A DNA stretch of 64,000 nt from DATLGB01 sp964242305 (GCA_964242305.1 CAXTBB010000015.1:19789-83788); one strand, 5' to 3'; counted from the stretch's first letter, positions 25,019-33,557 are shown. The notes: a model not told the origin generated them from the sequence alone. A program made the numbers and translations.

Positions 25019-26369
25019 CGTCGGGCAGGCGCCAGCCGACCGGCGCGGCCAGCTCCGTGGCGGCGTCCGGCCCCCACGACCCCTTCGCGTAGGGGAGCGG
25101 AGCGGGCGGGTCCGCCACCACCGGGGTGACGACCTCCCACAGGCGCTCGATCTCGTCCGCGCGCGTGAACAGCAGCTGGTCGCCGAGCATGACGTCGTGG
25201 AGCAGGCGCTCGTAGGCCTCGAGGCCGTCCTCGTCGACCTCGCGCTCGACGTCGAGCGTGAGGTCGGCCCGGACCAGGTCCAGGGTCGGCCCGGGGCGCT
25301 TGACCCGCAGGCTCACGGCCAGGTGCGGGTCGTCGGTGAGCTCGAGGGCGATCTCGTCGGCGCGATGGTTTCCGCTGTCGCCGAACAGGTCGTGGTCCGA
25401 TTCCCGCAGGACGAGCGACACCACCCGGCGCCCTTCGGCCAGCGCCTTGCCGGTGCGCAGCAGGAACGGGACGCCCCGCCAGCGGTCGTTGTCGACGTGC
25501 GCGCGCACGGCGGCGAACGTGTTCTGCGTGGAGTCGGGGTCGACGTCCTCCTCGTCGCGGTAGCCCTCGAACTGGCCGAGGACGACCTGGCTGGGATCGA
25601 GCGGCAGCAGCGCCTCGAACGCGGCCAGCTTCGCGTCGCGCAGCCCGTCGGGGTCGAGGCGCTCGGGCCGCTCCATCGCGATCAGGCCGAGCAGCTGGCA
25701 CAGGTGGGTGACGACCATGTCGCGCAGCGCACCCGTCTCCTCGTAGAAGGCGCCGCGGCCCTCCAGCCCCAGGTCCTCGGGAATGTCGACGAGGACGGCG
25801 GCGACGTGCTCGGCGTTCCAGACCGGCTCGAACAGCCCGTTGGCGAAGCGCAGGGCGAGGATGTCCTGCGCGGCCTCCTTGCCGAGGAAGTGGTCGATGC
25901 GGAAGACCTGCTCCTCCTCGAAGTGCTCGTGGATGGCGGCGTTGAGCGCCTTGGCAGAGTCGACGTCGTGGCCGAACGGCTTCTCCATGACCAGCCGGGC
26001 GCGGTCGTCGAGGCCCTCGCGCCCGAGCATCCCGACCATGTCGAGCATCGCCGACGGCGGGACGGACAGGTAGAGCAGGACGCGGGCGTCGCCGCCGAGC
26101 GCCTCGCGAGCGTCGCGCACCGCGGCGGCGAGGTCGGCGCCGTCCTCGGCGGAGGACTTCACGAACGACATCCGGTCGGCGAAGGGGACGTCCCCGACCT
26201 CGTCGGCCCAGTCGCCGTCGGGCTCGTGGCGGCCGGAGCCGATGATGCGGAAGTCCTCGGGCATCAGGCCGGCGGCCTGCAGCTTGGCCAGGCCGGGGAG
26301 GAGCTTGCGCTTGGCCAGGTCGCCGCGAGCACCGAAGAGGACGAGGACGTGCGGGTCCGGGGCGTTCAT
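25008..26369 (-). CDS. zwf: Glucose-6-phosphate dehydrogenase
   Basis: A 453-residue enzyme with the NADP-binding start FGARGDLAKRKLLPGL (12-27) and the catalytic motif FRIDHFLGKEAAQDIL near 155-170, both diagnostic. LVMEKPFGHD near 120 is also typical. It makes 6-phosphogluconolactone and NADPH or reduced cofactor in the oxidative pentose phosphate pathway. The usual GASGDL is GARGDL here, a common variant. The ATG overlaps the stop of the upstream luciferase-fold oxidoreductase in ATGA, and the decayed GH15 gene follows it. No gnd or pgl gene is adjacent. Confidence 0.93.
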   Translation of the reverse strand: MNAPDPHVLVLFGARGDLAKRKLLPGLAKLQAAGLMPEDFRIIGSGRHEPDGDWADEVGDVPFADRMSFVKSSAEDGADLAAAVRDAREALGGDARVLLYLSVPPSAMLDMVGMLGREGLDDRARLVMEKPFGHDVDSAKALNAAIHEHFEEEQVFRIDHFLGKEAAQDILALRFANGLFEPVWNAEHVAAVLVDIPEDLGLEGRGAFYEETGALRDMVVTHLCQLLGLIAMERPERLDPDGLRDAKLAAFEALLPLDPSQVVLGQFEGYRDEEDVDPDSTQNTFAAVRAHVDNDRWRGVPFLLRTGKALAEGRRVVSLVLRESDHDLFGDSGNHRADEIALELTDDPHLAVSLRVKRPGPTLDLVRADLTLDVEREVDEDGLEAYERLLHDVMLGDQLLFTRADEIERLWEVVTPVVADPPAPLPYAKGSWGPDAATELAAPVGWRLPDDDA

Positions 26370-27304
26370 GCGAGGACCGGGCCGAGCGTCTCGCCGACCA
26401 GTGCGACGGTCTCCAGGTCGTGCGCGTCGGGGAGCACGACGGTGAGGGCCTCGACGCCCGCGTCGACCTGGGCCTGGACCGACTCCGCGACCTGCTCGGG
26501 CCCGCCGGTGGTGAACCCCGCGTCCTCCAAGCCGAGCGCGGCGAGCTTGGCCGCCGCCTCCCGTTCGGTCGGCGCGATGCAGACGCGCGCCATCGTCGTC
26601 CGGGTGATCTCCTTGGGGTCGCGGCCGACGTCCTCGCAGTGCCGGTCGAGCACGCCCATCAGGTGCCTGAACCGCTCGAGGTCGCCGAACACGTTGCACG
26701 CGTCGGCGTGCCGGGCGACGAGCCGCAGCGTCTTCTTCTCCCCGCTGCCGCCGACCATGATCGGGATGTCGCCGCGCAGCGGCCGCGGGTTGTTGAGCAC
26801 GTTGGTGATCGAGTGGTGGCGGCCCTCGTAGCTGGGCTCCTCCTCCGTGAACATCTTCCGGCAGATGCGCAGCGCGTCTTCGAGGTGCTCGAAGCGCTCG
26901 CGCAGCGGCGGGAAGGCGAAGCCGTAGGCGTCGTGCTCCTCCTCGAACCAGGCCGCGCCCAGCCCGAGGATCGCGCGCCCGCCCGAGATGACGTCGAGCG
27001 TCGTGGTGATCTTGGCCACATGAGCCGGGTTGCGGTAGGTGACGCCGCCGACCAGCAGGCCGAGGGTGATCGTCGACGTCCGGGCGGCGACGGCGGCGAG
27101 CGTCGTGTTGCCCTCGAGCATGTTGCGCTCGCGCGGCCCCACCGGCGGGATCTGGTGGAAGTGGTCCATCACGCTGAACGAGCTGAAGCCGGAGTCCTCC
27201 GCCGCGCGCGCGATGGCGACGACCCGCTCGAACAGGTCCTCCGTAGGCGTGTCCGGATAGTTGAAGTTCGGGAGGTGAAGCCCCAGAGTGATGGGTGCGC
27301 GCAT
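26366..27304 (-). CDS. LLM-class F420-dependent oxidoreductase
   Basis: A 312-residue luciferase-fold enzyme. It starts ITLGLHLPNFNYPDTP, continues with FSSFSVMDHFHQ and LGLLVGGVTYRNPAHVAKI, and has GRAILGLGAAWFEEEHDAYG near 125, the usual segment of F420- or flavin-dependent members. The pairing with zwf suggests F420 (some actinobacteria reduce F420 with glucose-6-phosphate), but this zwf is the NADP type, so the link is only positional. The ATG at 27304 shares CATG with the divergent methyltransferase. TAGCGT lies seven bases upstream. Confidence 0.8.
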   Translation of the reverse strand: MRAPITLGLHLPNFNYPDTPTEDLFERVVAIARAAEDSGFSSFSVMDHFHQIPPVGPRERNMLEGNTTLAAVAARTSTITLGLLVGGVTYRNPAHVAKITTTLDVISGGRAILGLGAAWFEEEHDAYGFAFPPLRERFEHLEDALRICRKMFTEEEPSYEGRHHSITNVLNNPRPLRGDIPIMVGGSGEKKTLRLVARHADACNVFGDLERFRHLMGVLDRHCEDVGRDPKEITRTTMARVCIAPTEREAAAKLAALGLEDAGFTTGGPEQVAESVQAQVDAGVEALTVVLPDAHDLETVALVGETLGPVLA

Positions 27305-28115
27305 GGCCGAGACGCTAACCACAGACGAGCTCGGGGACTTCAACGTCGGCACCTGGGCGCACGGCAACTACGTTCGCGACTACTCGGGGCGGACGATGTC
27401 GGCCGCCGAGACGGTGATGCTGGCCAGCTACCGCGGCTCGCTGAACGGGCCGGCGCTCGAGCTCGGGCCGGGCACGGGCCGCCTCACCCGCGTGCTGGTC
27501 AGCCTGCTCGCCGATGTGACCGCAGCCGACGTGTCGCCATCGACGGTCGAGGCCACGCGGCGCAACGTGCCCGAGGCGCGGGCGGAGGTCGGCGACTTGC
27601 GCGACCTGAGCCGTTTCGCGGACCGGAGCTTCCGCGCCATCGTCGCTTCCAACAACGTGCTCGACATCCTCGGCGACGAGGCCCGCCGCCGCGCGCTGCG
27701 CGAGCTCGCGCGCCTGCTGGAGGACGATGTTCTCCTCCCACAACCACGCCAACGTCTCCTACCTGGACACGTCCCTCGGCGGTTACGCGCGCGACGCGCT
27801 GCGCTCCCGCGCGACTTCCTGAGCACGCTCTACCGGTCGCGGACGATCCTGCGCCGAGTGCGCAACCGCCGCACGGCCCGCCGCTTCGAGCGTGCCGACG
27901 CCGAGTACGCGCTGGTCAACGAGTCCGTGCACGACCACAGCCTGGTCCACTCCTTCATCTCGCGCGACGCGCAGGAGCGCCAGCTCGCCGAGGCGGGCCT
28001 TCGGCTGATGGACTGCTTCGACATCGACGGCCGCCTGGTCGAGCCTGGCCAGAGCGCCGAGCGCTCGACCGAGTTGCACTACGCGGCGCGGCGGCGGACG
28101 TCGGCGGCGAACTGA
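27303..28115 (+). CDS. SAM-dependent methyltransferase with two compensating frameshifts
   Basis: The first 140 residues are a class I methyltransferase with PALELGPGTGRLTRVL near 50-65 and IVASNNVLDILGDE near 115. From about 27725 to 27815 the annotated frame becomes Arg/Pro-rich nonsense, while the next frame reads MFSSHNHANVSYLDTSLGGY, the expected post-core motif. After that the first frame resumes with RDFLSTLYRSRTILRRV. Two small indels, or two base-call errors, therefore alter about 28 residues without stopping translation. The substrate is unknown. GTG 27288 or ATG 27291 are alternative starts behind GGAGGT. Confidence 0.7.
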   Translation: MAETLTTDELGDFNVGTWAHGNYVRDYSGRTMSAAETVMLASYRGSLNGPALELGPGTGRLTRVLVSLLADVTAADVSPSTVEATRRNVPEARAEVGDLRDLSRFADRSFRAIVASNNVLDILGDEARRRALRELARLLEDDVLLPQPRQRLLPGHVPRRLRARRAALPRDFLSTLYRSRTILRRVRNRRTARRFERADAEYALVNESVHDHSLVHSFISRDAQERQLAEAGLRLMDCFDIDGRLVEPGQSAERSTELHYAARRRTSAAN

Positions 28116-29083
28116 TCCACGTCGGCCTCCGTGGTGTCCCACGAGCACATCCAGCGCACCTCGCCCGTGTGCTCGTCCCAGACGTAGAAGCGCCAGTCCT
28201 GCTGTAGGGCGGACGTGACGGCGGGGTCGAGGATCGCGAAGACCGCGTTGGCCTGCGGCGTCTGGGTGACGGTGACGCCGGGGGCGCCGGCCAGCGCGGC
28301 CGCGAGCCGGCGGGCCATGGCGTTGGCGTGAGCGGCGGCGCGCTCGGCGAGGCCGTCCTCCAGCAGCGCGGTGACCTGGGCGGCGACGAAGCGGTGCTTG
28401 GAGGCGAGCTGCATGAGCTGCTTGCGCACCCACTTCGCGTGCGGCACGGGCGTCATCAGGACGGCGGCCTCGGCGGCCAGCGCGCCGATCTTGGTGAAGC
28501 CCAACGAGGCCGCGTCGGCGCCGTCGAGGGTGTCGACGCCGCCGTTGAAGAGACGGGCGCCGTCGACGTGCAGGAGGAGGTCGTGCGCGTGGGCGAAGTC
28601 GGCCAGCGCGCGGATCTCCTCGCGGGCGTAGACCGTCCCCAGCTCCGTCGACTGGGAGATGGAGACGACGCGGGCCTGGGTGACGTGCTCGTCGCCGACC
28701 CGGGCCAGCTTCGCGGCGCAACGCTCGGGGGTGAGCTTGCCGTCGGGGGTGGGGACGGTCAGCAGCTTCACCCGGCCGGCGATCTCCGGCGCGCTCGCCT
28801 CGTCGACGTTGAGGTGGGCGCTCTCCGCGCAGATGACGCCCTCCCACGAGCGGCACAGCGAGGCCAGGCAGACCACGTTGGCGCCCGTGCCGTTGAAGAC
28901 GAGGCGGACGTCGGCGTCCGGGACGCCCAGGCGCTGCCGGATCAGCCCGTGCGCGCGCTCCGTCCACGCGTCGGCCCCGTAGGCGGGCGCGTGGTCGGCG
29001 TTGGCGGCGGCGACGGCCGCGAGCACCTCCGGGTGGGCGCCGGCGTAGTTGTCGGAGGCGAAGCCGCGCGGATGCATCGCCAT
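28079..29083 (-). CDS. Low-specificity L-threonine aldolase (PLP-dependent)
   Basis: A 334-residue fold-type I PLP enzyme. It begins GFASDNYAGAHPEVLAAV, has NGTGANVVCLASL near 65 for phosphate binding, HVDGARLFNGGVDTL near 165, and the PLP lysine in LGFTKIGALAAEAAVL near 198. It matches threonine aldolases/beta-eliminating lyases that cleave L-threonine or L-allo-threonine to glycine and acetaldehyde. The 3' end overlaps the convergent methyltransferase by 37 bases. The start could be ATG 29083 or the second ATG two codons on. Confidence 0.85.
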   Translation of the reverse strand: MAMHPRGFASDNYAGAHPEVLAAVAAANADHAPAYGADAWTERAHGLIRQRLGVPDADVRLVFNGTGANVVCLASLCRSWEGVICAESAHLNVDEASAPEIAGRVKLLTVPTPDGKLTPERCAAKLARVGDEHVTQARVVSISQSTELGTVYAREEIRALADFAHAHDLLLHVDGARLFNGGVDTLDGADAASLGFTKIGALAAEAAVLMTPVPHAKWVRKQLMQLASKHRFVAAQVTALLEDGLAERAAAHANAMARRLAAALAGAPGVTVTQTPQANAVFAILDPAVTSALQQDWRFYVWDEHTGEVRWMCSWDTTEADVDQFAADVRRRAA

Positions 29084-29125
29084 CCACCGTAACGCCGGGA
29101 CGGCCCCGTCCCTTCACCAGCCACG

Positions 29126-29572
29126 ATGTCCCGGTTCCTCCTCCCCATCACGGCCGTCGTCATCGTCGGCCTGCTCGTGGCCGGCGGCCTGGCCGGCTGC
29201 ACGACCGACCGCCAGGGCGCCGTCGGCGACACGCTGCAGGCCAAGACCGTCTCGGCGCGGCTGATCGAGGTCGACGACCACGCGCTCTACGGCGTCGACG
29301 TCGGCGTCTGCAACCGGCAGGACGCGGCGATCATCCCGTGGCACTTCGCGCTCGTCCTCACCGACGGCACGCGGCTGCACCCGCACTACCCGAACCTGGA
29401 GGGCAACGCGTTCAACGGCACCCGCAAGGGCTGCGCACGCGGGTGGATCCGCTACGACGTGCCGCGCGGAGCGACGCCGAAGGCGCTCGACTACCGCTAC
29501 GACGGCACGGACGGCTCCAGCCAGTACACCCACCCCAGCCAGGAGCACGACCACTTCGTGTGGAGCCTCTAG
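29126..29572 (+). CDS. Small lipoprotein
   Basis: A 148-residue protein with a hydrophobic N-terminus (FLLPITAVVIVGLLVAGGL) followed by a lipobox LAGC, so the mature protein would be lipid-anchored outside the membrane. The mature part is beta-rich (VSARLIEVDDHALYGVDVGV, HFALVLTDGTRLHPHYPN) and resembles DUF4352-like immunoglobulin folds. Function is unknown. Its TAG and the stop of the convergent gene are both formed by one CTAG at 29569-29572. Confidence 0.7.
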   Translation: MSRFLLPITAVVIVGLLVAGGLAGCTTDRQGAVGDTLQAKTVSARLIEVDDHALYGVDVGVCNRQDAAIIPWHFALVLTDGTRLHPHYPNLEGNAFNGTRKGCARGWIRYDVPRGATPKALDYRYDGTDGSSQYTHPSQEHDHFVWSL

Positions 29573-30333
29573 TCGGGGCCGGTGGCCGCGGTCTCGCGGC
29601 GCAGGCTCCCCGGCCTGACGCCCTCGGAGGCGATCAGCTCGGCCATGATCGCCCGTGCGTGCGCCAGCGCCGCCTCGACCTCCGCGTCGCACTCGGCGCC
29701 CTCCCCCGCGGCGTAGCACTGGCGGGCGAGCACGAGCCGCTGGACGACGTCGTCGTTGATCTCCAATGCGCGGCGGCGGCGCTCCTCGTCGATGCGCGCG
29801 AGGTTGGCGCGCAGCGAGCCGTCCAGCGCGCGGACGAGCAGCGCGATGACCACCAGGGCGGCCATCGTGTGCAGCCAGTGCGCCGCGTCCGCGCCGCCGG
29901 GCGCGCCGTGGCCCTCGTCGCTGAGGAGGACGAGGACGCCCGCGTAGGCGACCCCCACGAAGGCGATGTGCGCCGCCGCGTGACGCGGTGAGAAGAACAG
30001 CACCGCGTACGGCGTCACCCACAGGTAGTAGAACGCGTAGGGCGTCGTCGCCTCGTGGTTGAAGTAGGCGACCAGCGTGACCAGGCAGTTCGCGAAGGCC
30101 ACGATGCCGCTGACCGCGGCGGGCGGCAGGCGCCGGTAGAAGGTGAACACGACCGGTGCCATCGCGTAGGCGAGCGCGATCAGGACCCACGTGCCGGTGA
30201 CGTCCGTCGCGGGCGAGTGCGGCAGCAGCAGGCACACAACGGCCCCGGTCGAGCCGCCGATGTAGAGCAGCCCGAGGGCGCGCACCATGGTCGCCGAGTC
30301 CGGCCGGATGCGCAGCGCGCCGTCGTCGGTCAC
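29569..30333 (-). CDS. Membrane sensor-like protein with a histidine-less DHp helix
   Basis: A 254-residue protein with about six membrane segments (residues 15-165) and a cytoplasmic tail. The tail reads ERRRRALEINDDVVQRLVLARQ near 180-202, followed by a second helix, which is the layout of a HisKA_3 dimerisation domain. Asparagine occupies the place of the phospho-acceptor histidine (EIND against ELHD), and no ATPase domain follows. It therefore cannot be a normal histidine kinase. It may dimerise with one or act as a membrane sensor. It starts at GTG, with TAGAAC six bases upstream. Confidence 0.65.
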   Translation of the reverse strand: MTDDGALRIRPDSATMVRALGLLYIGGSTGAVVCLLLPHSPATDVTGTWVLIALAYAMAPVVFTFYRRLPPAAVSGIVAFANCLVTLVAYFNHEATTPYAFYYLWVTPYAVLFFSPRHAAAHIAFVGVAYAGVLVLLSDEGHGAPGGADAAHWLHTMAALVVIALLVRALDGSLRANLARIDEERRRRALEINDDVVQRLVLARQCYAAGEGAECDAEVEAALAHARAIMAELIASEGVRPGSLRRETAATGPD

Positions 30334-30363
30334 ACCGGCGTTCTATCGCAGGCGCCTGACACC

Positions 30364-31242
30364 ATGTGGTGCATGCCGCTGCGCCCACCGACCCTCGAGG
30401 ACGCCGACGCGATCGTGGCGCTGCTGTGCGCGTGCGACATCGCCGACTTCGGCGCCCCCGACTACGACCGCGAGGCGCTGCTGGCGGAGTGGGCCGAGCC
30501 GGACTTCGACCTCGCCCGCGACGCGCTGGTGGGCGACGGCGCCTACGGTCTGGTGCTGGGGACGGACATCCGGGCCTGGGTCGGTCCCGAGCACCGCGGC
30601 CGGGGCCTCGGCGGGGAGCTGGCCGACGCGCTCGAGACCCGCGCGCGCGAGCGCGGCTTGGCGTACGTCGACCAGCAGATCCCGCGCCGCGACGCCGCCG
30701 GTCGCGCGCTGATGGAGGCCCGCGGCTACACCTTCCTGATCGCCTACGCGGACCTGCGCCTGCCCGACGACGCGGCGGCCGCGCTGCCCGAGCCCGACGG
30801 TGTGCGCCCCTACGACCCCGCCCGCGACGAGGCCGCCGTGCAAGACCTGTTGGAGCGGGCGTTCGCGGACGGCGCCGGCCGCGTCGAGCCGCTCGATGTC
30901 CTGCTCGATCGCGCGCCGGACACGTCGCTGTGGTTCGTCGCCGACGCCGGCGGCGGCGCCCTCGCCGGCGCCGTCCGCGCCGAGCTGCGTCCCAAGGGCT
31001 TCCTGTCGGGCTACATCGCGCAGCTCGCCACGGACCCCGCCCATCGCGGACAGGGCATCGGCGGCCGGCTGCTCGGCGCCGCCGGCCGCGCCGTCGTCGC
31101 CGCCGGCGCCACGGAGGTCCGGCTGCACGTCCGCTCCTCCAACCCGGGTGCGCTGGCCCTCTACGAGCGGCTCGGCTTCAGCGGCGGCTGGGAGGTCGAC
31201 GAGTACCGGCTGGCGCTCAGAGGAGCAGGAGCAGCGCGGTGA
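30364..31242 (+). CDS. Tandem GNAT acetyltransferase
   Basis: A 292-residue protein of two GNAT domains. Each keeps the acetyl-CoA pyrophosphate motif: PEHRGRGLGGELADALE near 76-92 and DPAHRGQGIGGRLLGAAG near 223-240. The second domain also has the C-terminal NPGALALYERLGFSG. Double-GNAT proteins of this layout include mycothiol synthase, but the motifs here do not show that activity, so the acceptor is unknown. A second ATG lies at 30373. The end overlaps the convergent oxidase-subunit gene by 26 bases. Confidence 0.75.
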   Translation: MWCMPLRPPTLEDADAIVALLCACDIADFGAPDYDREALLAEWAEPDFDLARDALVGDGAYGLVLGTDIRAWVGPEHRGRGLGGELADALETRARERGLAYVDQQIPRRDAAGRALMEARGYTFLIAYADLRLPDDAAAALPEPDGVRPYDPARDEAAVQDLLERAFADGAGRVEPLDVLLDRAPDTSLWFVADAGGGALAGAVRAELRPKGFLSGYIAQLATDPAHRGQGIGGRLLGAAGRAVVAAGATEVRLHVRSSNPGALALYERLGFSGGWEVDEYRLALRGAGAAR

Positions 31243-31495
31243 GCCCGGCCCAGGCGATGGCGGCCCACACGTAGAAGCCCTGCCGCAGGCGCCGGCTGGC
31301 GTGGTTGAGCTCCATGAACTGCCCGCCGATCAGCGCCACCTTGACGAACGCCACCGCCAGCAGCGCGCCCATGGCCGCCGTCGGGTCGTGGAAGCCGTGG
31401 TCGGTGCCCAGCCACAGCGAGACGCAGGTGGCGGCGACGAGCACCATCCAGACGATGCCGGCGGGCCGGCGCAGGGTGTCGGCGAGCTGGCTCAC
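31217..31495 (-). CDS. Cytochrome c oxidase subunit IV-like small membrane protein
   Basis: A 92-residue protein with three hydrophobic helices (GIVWMVLVAATCVSLWL, MGALLAVAFVKVALIGGQFMEL, FYVWAAIAWAGLTALLLLL). The KVALIGGQFMELNHASRRL segment is typical of the prokaryotic cytochrome c oxidase subunit IV/NorF family. It overlaps the subunit III-like gene by GTGA, so both should be made together. No catalytic subunit I or II is near, so its partner lies elsewhere or the pair has another role, as for NorE/NorF. Confidence 0.75.
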   Translation of the reverse strand: MSQLADTLRRPAGIVWMVLVAATCVSLWLGTDHGFHDPTAAMGALLAVAFVKVALIGGQFMELNHASRRLRQGFYVWAAIAWAGLTALLLLL

Positions 31496-32073
31496 GGCGA
31501 GCTCAGGAACACCAGCGGGAACAGGACCACCCACAGGAGGTCGACCATGTGCCAGTAGCAGGCGCCGCCCTCGAGGAAGCCGGGCGTCGCGGTGCCGCGC
31601 AGGACGCCCCTTCGCATGGCGGCGAGCACGCCGAGGCCGATGCCGACGTGCACCAGGTGGATCCCGGTGAGCATGTAGTAGAGCCCGAAGAACTCGCTGC
31701 TGGACGGCGTGTGGCCGGCCGCGATGGCCCCGCCCCAGTCGAATCCCTTGACGACCAGGAAGCCGACGCCGCACGCCTGCGCCGCACGCAGCAGCCCGGC
31801 CGCGCCGGCGCCGCCCCGGCGGACCGCGTCGACCGCCATCACCACGAACAGGGACCCCGTCAGCAGCAGGATCGTGTTGACCGCGCCCAGCGCCGGGTGG
31901 AGCGCAGCCTGCCCGGCCGCGAACACCGCCGGGTGGTCGTCGCGCAGCACGATGACCGTGCCGAACAGGAAGGCGAACAGCGACAGGTCCGCGAAGATGA
32001 AGACCCACAGCCCCGGCTCGCCGGGGACGAAGCCGCGCCGGGGCCGCGCGCGGGGGACGCCGAGGACGCTCAC
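31492..32073 (-). CDS. Cytochrome c oxidase subunit III-like protein (NorE-like)
   Basis: A 193-residue, five-helix protein. EPGLWVFIFADLSLFAFLF near the start, the Glu in SSSEFFGLYYMLTGIHLVHV and ACYWHMVDLLWVVLFPLVF at the end are the family signature. Its short length fits NorE-like members rather than full subunit III. It is the middle gene of a three-gene operon with GTGA overlaps on both sides. The operon is headed by a promoter shared in sequence with the mce operon, so it may adjust respiration during lipid or steroid use (inference). Confidence 0.8.
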   Translation of the reverse strand: MSVLGVPRARPRRGFVPGEPGLWVFIFADLSLFAFLFGTVIVLRDDHPAVFAAGQAALHPALGAVNTILLLTGSLFVVMAVDAVRRGGAGAAGLLRAAQACGVGFLVVKGFDWGGAIAAGHTPSSSEFFGLYYMLTGIHLVHVGIGLGVLAAMRRGVLRGTATPGFLEGGACYWHMVDLLWVVLFPLVFLSSP

Positions 32074-32822
32074 GACCCCGCCGCCTGGTCGGCCACGGCC
32101 CGGCGGAGCACGTAGAACCACGTCGCGAAGAAGGCGCCGAAGGCGGCCGCCGGGAACCAGAACACGGCCGCGCCGTTCCAGGCGAAGGCGCCGGTGTGGA
32201 AGAAGATCAGACACGGGCCGGGGAGGAAGCCGAAGGTCATCCAGAGGTTGAACCAGCCGAACCAGCGCGGGAACACCGGGCGCTCGCTGCGGTCGCCGAG
32301 GACCGCGATCCCCACCGACAGCGCCTGCAGCATCGACGGCCAGCCGACGCCGACCAGGCACAGCCAGCCGAACTGGTGCAGGGCCTGGGTGATCTCGGGG
32401 TCGCGGTCGGGCTGGAACGCCGCGGCGGCGAACGCGAAGGCCGGGATGATGACGACGAGGATGCCGACTGCGCCCGCGGCCAGCTGCGCATAGGTCCACA
32501 GGCGGCCCGTGCCCTCGATGCGCCGCAGCTGGACGCTCATGAGCGCCGTCCACACGCCCTGGAACATCGAGGCAGCGCCGATCAGCAGGGCGCCGAGGCG
32601 GATGCTGTCGGTGTGCTCGCGGTACATCGTCGCGACGGCCTGCGCGCTGTCGTTGGCCGACGGCGGCGGCAGCCACCCCGCGATCAGGACGCCGCCGAAG
32701 AAGACGGCGATGAACAGCGGCCCGCTCCACAGCGCCCAGCCCAGGTCGGTGCCACCGGGCGGCGGCGCCTTCGCGCGCGCGCCCAGCTGCGGAGGCGGCG
32801 CCTCGAGCTCGACTTCGGTCAT
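32070..32822 (-). CDS. Membrane protein, first gene of the oxidase-subunit operon
   Basis: A 250-residue protein with about six membrane segments after a short acidic/proline N-terminus (MTEVELEAPPPQLGARAKAP). WALWSGPLFIAVFFGGVLIAG, FQGVWTALMSVQLRRIEG and PRWFGWFNLWMTFGFLPG are recognisable blocks of a conserved actinobacterial membrane family of unknown function. It precedes the subunit III/IV pair and overlaps it in GTGA. The ATG at 32822 follows GAGAGGGACG, a reasonable ribosome site. Confidence 0.7.
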   Translation of the reverse strand: MTEVELEAPPPQLGARAKAPPPGGTDLGWALWSGPLFIAVFFGGVLIAGWLPPPSANDSAQAVATMYREHTDSIRLGALLIGAASMFQGVWTALMSVQLRRIEGTGRLWTYAQLAAGAVGILVVIIPAFAFAAAAFQPDRDPEITQALHQFGWLCLVGVGWPSMLQALSVGIAVLGDRSERPVFPRWFGWFNLWMTFGFLPGPCLIFFHTGAFAWNGAAVFWFPAAAFGAFFATWFYVLRRAVADQAAGS

Positions 32823-32862
32823 CGCCACGTTCTCACGTCCCTCTCCGATCCGTGTTCCAAGC

Positions 32863-32891
32863 ACCCTACATAATTCTGAATAATATTTCAA
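32863..32891 (-). promoter_or_regulatory. Promoter/operator of the oxidase-subunit operon
   Basis: On the reverse strand TTGAAA (32891-32886), a 17-base spacer and TAGGGT (32868-32863) form a strong-looking promoter. An inverted repeat TGAA-N6-TTCA (32877-32890) overlaps the -35 box. The same arrangement lies before the mce-side operon at 48406-48434. The paralogous TetR genes next to the two sites are the likely ligands. Confidence 0.6.
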
Positions 32892-32899
32892 CTCCCTGC

Positions 32900-33520
32900 T
32901 CAGTCCGCTGGCAGCGGGCGCCGGCTGACGGCGCGGGCCTCCTCTCCGTCCACGCCGAGCGAGCGCAGCGCCGCCTCCGCGAAGGCCTCGTCGGCGTGGT
33001 CCTGAGCGCCCGTGTCGCCGGAGAGGATCGCGTGCATCAGCGCGAGCGTCCCGCCCCCGATGAGGGCGAACGAGACCTGTTCGTCGACCACCTCGAAGCG
33101 CCCGCTGGCGATCCCGCGCCCCAGCGCCTCCATCGCGAAGGGCGCGGCGACGCGCAGCGCCCGGGCGTTGTCGTGGTTGAGGTTGACGGCGAGGCGCGCC
33201 AGGTCGGGGTCGTCGTAGGCGAGCCGCACGAAGCGGCGCGTGGCCACGCTGACCACGACCGCCGGGTCCGCCTCGTCCCCGATCGCCAGAGCGCTGGTGG
33301 CGAGCGCGACGAGATGGGCCTCGACGACGGCCTCCACCAGCTCGTCCCGTGACGCGAAGTGGTTGTAGAAGGAGCCGAGCGCGACCCCGCCCCGCTTGGC
33401 GATGTCCGCGATCTTGAGCCCCGGCAGGCCGTGCTCGGCGATCAGCCCCCGGGCCGCCTCGATCAGCTGCGCGCGCGTGCGCTGGCGGCGCAGCTCGTGT
33501 CCGTTGGGCTCCGTCGGCAT
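32900..33520 (-). CDS. TetR-family regulator (paralogue 1)
   Basis: A 206-residue regulator with the TetR helix-turn-helix near residues 10-60 (QLIEAARGLIAEHGLPGLK, GVALGSFYNHFASRDELV) and a ligand domain. It is very close to the protein at 48477: both share VVSVATRRFVRLAYDDP and the ARLAVNLN segment. It follows mceF by 37 bases and so is probably read from the mce operon. Its likely operator lies just downstream, before the oxidase-subunit operon. The ATG at 33520 is chosen because the upstream in-frame extension has no regulator homology. The ligand is unknown; a lipid or steroid-CoA would fit. Confidence 0.85.
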   Translation of the reverse strand: MPTEPNGHELRRQRTRAQLIEAARGLIAEHGLPGLKIADIAKRGGVALGSFYNHFASRDELVEAVVEAHLVALATSALAIGDEADPAVVVSVATRRFVRLAYDDPDLARLAVNLNHDNARALRVAAPFAMEALGRGIASGRFEVVDEQVSFALIGGGTLALMHAILSGDTGAQDHADEAFAEAALRSLGVDGEEARAVSRRPLPAD

Positions 33521-33557
33521 TGCCCGCCCATGCTGGCAGGCTGCGGCGACGACGGCC

